Assembly (NCBI GenBank): GCA_002457215.1
Contig: NTJZ01000012.1
Coordinates: 1 to 64,000, forward strand
DNA: 64,000 bases
Direction: 5' to 3'
Origin: OM182 bacterium MED-G28
GTDB lineage: Bacteria > Pseudomonadota > Gammaproteobacteria > Pseudomonadales > Pseudohongiellaceae
Made by a program: the position numbers and the translations under genes. The notes beneath the pieces are model-generated. The model ran no database searches. It was given only the letters and a program-made list of their open reading frames with translations, and had not been told where the DNA came from. Positions 61,007-64,000 of the stretch are shown here, in pieces (the first letter of the stretch is position 1; every line of letters starts with the position of its first letter).

Positions 61007-63271
61007 ATGAAAACAAATAGCCCAGTCGTAAAACACTTAGTACTCCTTGGTGGTGGCCACAGTCATCTGGCTGTTCTAAAGCATTTAGGAATGAAGCCTG
61101 TTCCAGGTCTTGCTGTTACGTTGATTAGCCGCGACATTAATACCCCTTATTCCGGATCCCTTCCGGGCTACATCAGTGGAGTTTATGATTATGATGACAT
61201 TCATATTGACCTGAGACCGCTCGCACAATTTGCGAATGCCCGTATTATACAAGAAGAGATTACATCAATTGATTTTGATAGAAAGGAGATTGCACTAACC
61301 GCTCGACCTTCAATTTCATTTGACCTCTTATCACTTAATATTGGCTCCAACCCCGATGCATGTAAAATTCCTGGCGCTGATAGATTTGCTTTAGGGATCA
61401 AACCAATACAAAAGTTTATTAATCATTGGCAAACCCTACTCAAAAAAGCCGTCCATAACATACAGCAGGACAAAGAATACAAAATAATAATAGTTGGTGG
61501 CGGACCTGCCAGCGTTGAGCTTGCTTTTGCTGCTCAGTTTCGTATCCAGAAAGAATTACAACTTAAATCAGCAGATACTTCTCTATTAAAAATAAAAATT
61601 ATAAGCGCCGATACGAATTTACTTTCTTTGCATAATCGTCAAGTTCGTCAATTCGCAAAATCAGAACTAGAGGAACGAGGCGTCGAAGTCATTCTTGATA
61701 CTGCGGTTTCCGCATTCGAAGAAACTATCGTAGTTTGTGAAAATGGCAATAAATACTCTGCAGATTCAATGGTATTCGCGACTGGCGCTAGTATTCCCTC
61801 ATGGCCTGGAGAATGTGGCTTAGCGCTCAGCGAAGATGGATTTATTGAAGTTAATGCATATCTACAATCCACCTCTCATGACTGTGTTTTTGCTGCGGGC
61901 GATGCAGCTACCCTCAAAGGTGAACCGCGACCAAAATCGGGTGTTTATGCAGTTCGTCAAGGATTACCGCTGGCGAAAAATCTCATTCGTTTTGCCACTG
62001 GCAAATCATTGACGCGCTACAAACCTCAGCAACATGCTCTAGCACTTATAAGTATGGGCAACAAAACAGCCATCGCCTCACGTAATAATTTTTTCTTTAA
62101 AGGTCGTAGTGTCTGGTCTATTAAAAATAACATCGATACTGCCTTCATAAGGAAATATTCTGCACTTCCCGAGATGACAACCGAACTAAACATCGCTGAT
62201 GGCTTGGTTGATCAGGAAACCGAACGCCAATTAAAACTACATGCTATGCGATGCGCCGGCTGCGGAGCGAAAATAGCAAGCGATGTCTTGCAGGAAGTAT
62301 TACAACAGCTACCGCAATCGAAGCGCAAAGATATACTGAATCAATCCACAGCCGCAGAAGACGCTTCGCTAATAAAACTAGATGATGGTCGAGTGTTGGT
62401 TCAAAGCATCGACCAAATTAAGTCGTTCGTAAACGATCCCTGGCTATTTGCTCGCATTGCAACTAACCATTGTCTAAGTGACATCTATGCGATGGGTTGC
62501 GAACCTCATTCAGCCTTAGCCATTGTTGGCTTGCCTTTCGCAACTAAAAAGTATGGACGTAGTCAATTAAAAGAGTTGATGCTTTCTTGTAGCGAAGTTT
62601 TGCAAGAACATAAATGTGACTTAGTGGGTGGACATTCTGCAGAAGCAGAGGAATTTCATTTTGGACTTTGTATAAATGGATTCATCGATGAAGAAGACCT
62701 TCTAACAAAAAATGGCATGAATGCTGGCGATATTCTGATTCTTACCAAACCATTAGGCACGGGTACACTTCTTGCAGCGGACATGCGCTTTAGAGCATCC
62801 CACCAATGGATGCAAGAAGCTTTAGGCAACATGGAACAATCGAACAGAGAGGCGGCAGCTTGTTTTCAGAAATTTGGAGCCACCGCTTGTACTGACATAA
62901 CCGGTTTTGGTATTGCAGGGCATCTCTTGGAAATGCTTTCGACAAACAATACAGAAATAGAGCTCAATTTGAGTGATATTCCAGTATTATCCGGTGCACT
63001 TGATACATTAGAGCAAAAAATTTACAGCTCGCTACACAAAGACAACAGTCTGGTCGCTCATAGTGTATTTAATCAAGAGGCTTTCGCTCAAGACCCAAAA
63101 TATGCTCTTCTTTTTGATCCTCAAACAGCTGGCGGTTTGCTGGCATCAGTTCCAGAATCTGTAGCAGAAACCTGCCTCACTCGTTTAAAAGAATCTGGCT
63201 ACTCGCAAGCCAAGGCTATTGGTCGCGTTTCCAAGCTTGAAGCATTGCAACCGGCAATTATATTGCAATAA
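61007..63271 (+). CDS. selD: SelD selenophosphate synthetase fused to an N-terminal NAD(P)/FAD oxidoreductase
   Basis: This two-domain fusion of about 754 aa makes selenophosphate, the donor for selenocysteine and selenouridine. Residues 1-390 form a pyridine-nucleotide-disulfide oxidoreductase of the kind described as Nterm_to_SelD (TIGR03169). It begins VVKHLVLLGGGHSHLAVLKH and has a second Rossmann motif IIIVGGGPASVELAFA and the FAD-binding AAGDAAT. Residues 405-754 are SelD. The catalytic Cys is in MRCAGCGAKIASDVL (Cys at about 419, codon at 62261) with the partner Lys three residues later, followed by DGRVLVQSIDQ, VGGHSAEAEEFHFGL and FDPQTAGGLL. The active residue is Cys, not Sec. The presence of SelD supports selenoprotein synthesis in this genome. 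Confidence 0.93.
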   Translation: MKTNSPVVKHLVLLGGGHSHLAVLKHLGMKPVPGLAVTLISRDINTPYSGSLPGYISGVYDYDDIHIDLRPLAQFANARIIQEEITSIDFDRKEIALTARPSISFDLLSLNIGSNPDACKIPGADRFALGIKPIQKFINHWQTLLKKAVHNIQQDKEYKIIIVGGGPASVELAFAAQFRIQKELQLKSADTSLLKIKIISADTNLLSLHNRQVRQFAKSELEERGVEVILDTAVSAFEETIVVCENGNKYSADSMVFATGASIPSWPGECGLALSEDGFIEVNAYLQSTSHDCVFAAGDAATLKGEPRPKSGVYAVRQGLPLAKNLIRFATGKSLTRYKPQQHALALISMGNKTAIASRNNFFFKGRSVWSIKNNIDTAFIRKYSALPEMTTELNIADGLVDQETERQLKLHAMRCAGCGAKIASDVLQEVLQQLPQSKRKDILNQSTAAEDASLIKLDDGRVLVQSIDQIKSFVNDPWLFARIATNHCLSDIYAMGCEPHSALAIVGLPFATKKYGRSQLKELMLSCSEVLQEHKCDLVGGHSAEAEEFHFGLCINGFIDEEDLLTKNGMNAGDILILTKPLGTGTLLAADMRFRASHQWMQEALGNMEQSNREAAACFQKFGATACTDITGFGIAGHLLEMLSTNNTEIELNLSDIPVLSGALDTLEQKIYSSLHKDNSLVAHSVFNQEAFAQDPKYALLFDPQTAGGLLASVPESVAETCLTRLKESGYSQAKAIGRVSKLEALQPAIILQ

Positions 63272-63408
63272 TTGGCTTAATTAATTTTATAATTTTTATG
63301 CTTGATAGCTTGAGTGACTAAACCTGCCTCATGTGGCACTAAATTAATGCCTAAGGTATAGTATTGCTGTCTTTTCGCCATAGAGCAAAATTATTCCCAA
63401 GGATACTT

Positions 63409-64000
63409 GTGAAAAAAAAACTCAAGGTCTTTCTAAATATATTTGCCTATTCAAGCGTTGTACCGATTTTAATGCTTGGTAGTGACGTGCATGGTCAAAA
63501 TTCTGCAGCTAGCAATGTCCTGGATCGTTATGGCAATCTTAATATTACCCGAGAAGGGCCGACAATCGACGCTGAACTGGCGCAAAAAATGTTCCGCCGC
63601 GGCAATACCTACAGTAATTTACAACGCTATGATGAAGCCATTGAAGAATACCGAAAAGCCATAAGCGCAGACCCTAATTTCTCAAATGCAATTCGCAATC
63701 TGGCCAACACCTATTATTTTCTTGAAAGATACGACGAAGCGAAACCACTCTTAGCCCGTTATATTGAATTGGAAACTTCTACAACTGCAGGTTTGATAGC
63801 AGCAGTATCAACCTTAGGCGAATTAGAACGCCAATCTCAAAATTACGAGAGCTCAATTGCTTACGATCTGCATGCCATCGAATTAAACCCTTCTAATGAT
63901 TCTCAGATACATATCATGGCAAACACTTATAACAATGCTGGCGAAGCGCATAAAGCAATTCTGGTTTATCGCGCTGGCATAAAAGTTATGCCTGATAACG
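63409..64000 (+). CDS. TPR-repeat protein, exported (N-terminal part, cut by window edge)
   Basis: From the GTG at 63409 (AAGG six bases upstream) the frame stays open to the window end, about 197 codons. A hydrophobic signal segment (KLKVFLNIFAYSSVVPILML) is followed by tetratricopeptide repeats. Examples are ELAQKMFRRGNTYSNLQRYD, SNAIRNLANTYYFLERYDEA and SQIHIMANTYNNAGEAHKA. TPR arrays mediate protein contacts in the envelope. The C-terminal part is outside the window, so total size and any extra domain are unknown. Confidence 0.88.
   Translation, partial: MKKKLKVFLNIFAYSSVVPILMLGSDVHGQNSAASNVLDRYGNLNITREGPTIDAELAQKMFRRGNTYSNLQRYDEAIEEYRKAISADPNFSNAIRNLANTYYFLERYDEAKPLLARYIELETSTTAGLIAAVSTLGELERQSQNYESSIAYDLHAIELNPSNDSQIHIMANTYNNAGEAHKAILVYRAGIKVMPDN

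Noticed and set aside
1-64000. CRISPR arrays, insertion sequences, integrases or phage genes
   Set aside because: No regularly spaced repeats, transposase or integrase motifs, or terminal inverted repeats were seen.

Overview
This window looks like a contiguous chromosomal segment of a free-living, probably marine, gammaproteobacterium. That placement rests on overall protein style: paired acyl-CoA dehydrogenases, a large TonB-dependent receptor, 2-oxoglutarate (2OG)/Fe(II) oxygenases, a SelD fused to a flavoprotein, and a moderately AT-rich base composition judged by eye. No rRNA, tRNA, IS element, prophage or CRISPR array was recognised. Most of the sequence is ordinary, tightly packed coding DNA.

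Layout. Bases 1-3669: the start of a DinF-like MATE exporter, divergent from a MacAB-type tripartite efflux/lipid exporter set (adaptor, ATPase, permease). 3803-6822: a Tat-exported two-subunit molybdenum hydroxylase. 7031-8912: an NfeD/SPFH membrane pair and a convergent ABA4-like membrane protein. 8913-9695: the longest apparently gene-free stretch. 9696-13300: a small membrane protein, a thioredoxin-domain protein, a UGSC-family selenoprotein with an in-frame UGA, and a thiolase. 13301-16563: small housekeeping and hydrolytic genes (VOC protein, ArfB, S1/P1 nuclease, 2OG oxygenase). 16757-28757: TonB receptor, luciferase-like oxidoreductase, VOC protein, S9 peptidase, GDSL hydrolase, sulfotransferase, LOG protein and zinc peptidase. 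29051-44885: a fatty-acid or acyl-CoA catabolic region. It holds a thiolase / multifunctional beta-oxidation / alcohol dehydrogenase / two-ACAD operon, a single divergent ACAD, and an operon of two ACADs, a histidine phosphatase, an ACAD10-like kinase and an SDR. A split spermidine-synthase-like gene pair lies between them. 45233-59801: envelope and metabolic genes (Pal-like lipoprotein, esterase, DUF4105 protein, exported epimerase, TPP enzyme, sodium symporter, HAD, thioesterase, patatin-like protein, MFS, YceI). 59989-64000: an isopenicillin-N-synthase-like dioxygenase, a SelD fusion and the start of a TPR protein.

The most interesting signal is selenium biology. Two consecutive reading pieces at 11562-11843 and 11844-12083 lie in one frame and are separated only by a TGA. 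Joined, they read D-U-G-S-C-T-S-C, the hallmark of UGSC-family selenoproteins. A hairpin with a GU-containing apical loop begins 12 nt after the UGA. A selenophosphate synthetase (selD) lies about 49 kb away in the same window, which makes selenocysteine decoding credible. The adjacent thioredoxin-like gene and small membrane protein make this a poorly understood redox cluster.

A second theme is acyl-CoA catabolism. Two ACAD pairs resemble the heteromeric acyl-CoA dehydrogenases of side-chain degradation. One of them is in an operon with a small-molecule kinase and a phosphatase, reminiscent of ACAD10/11 and the levulinate (Lva) 4-hydroxyacyl-CoA pathway.
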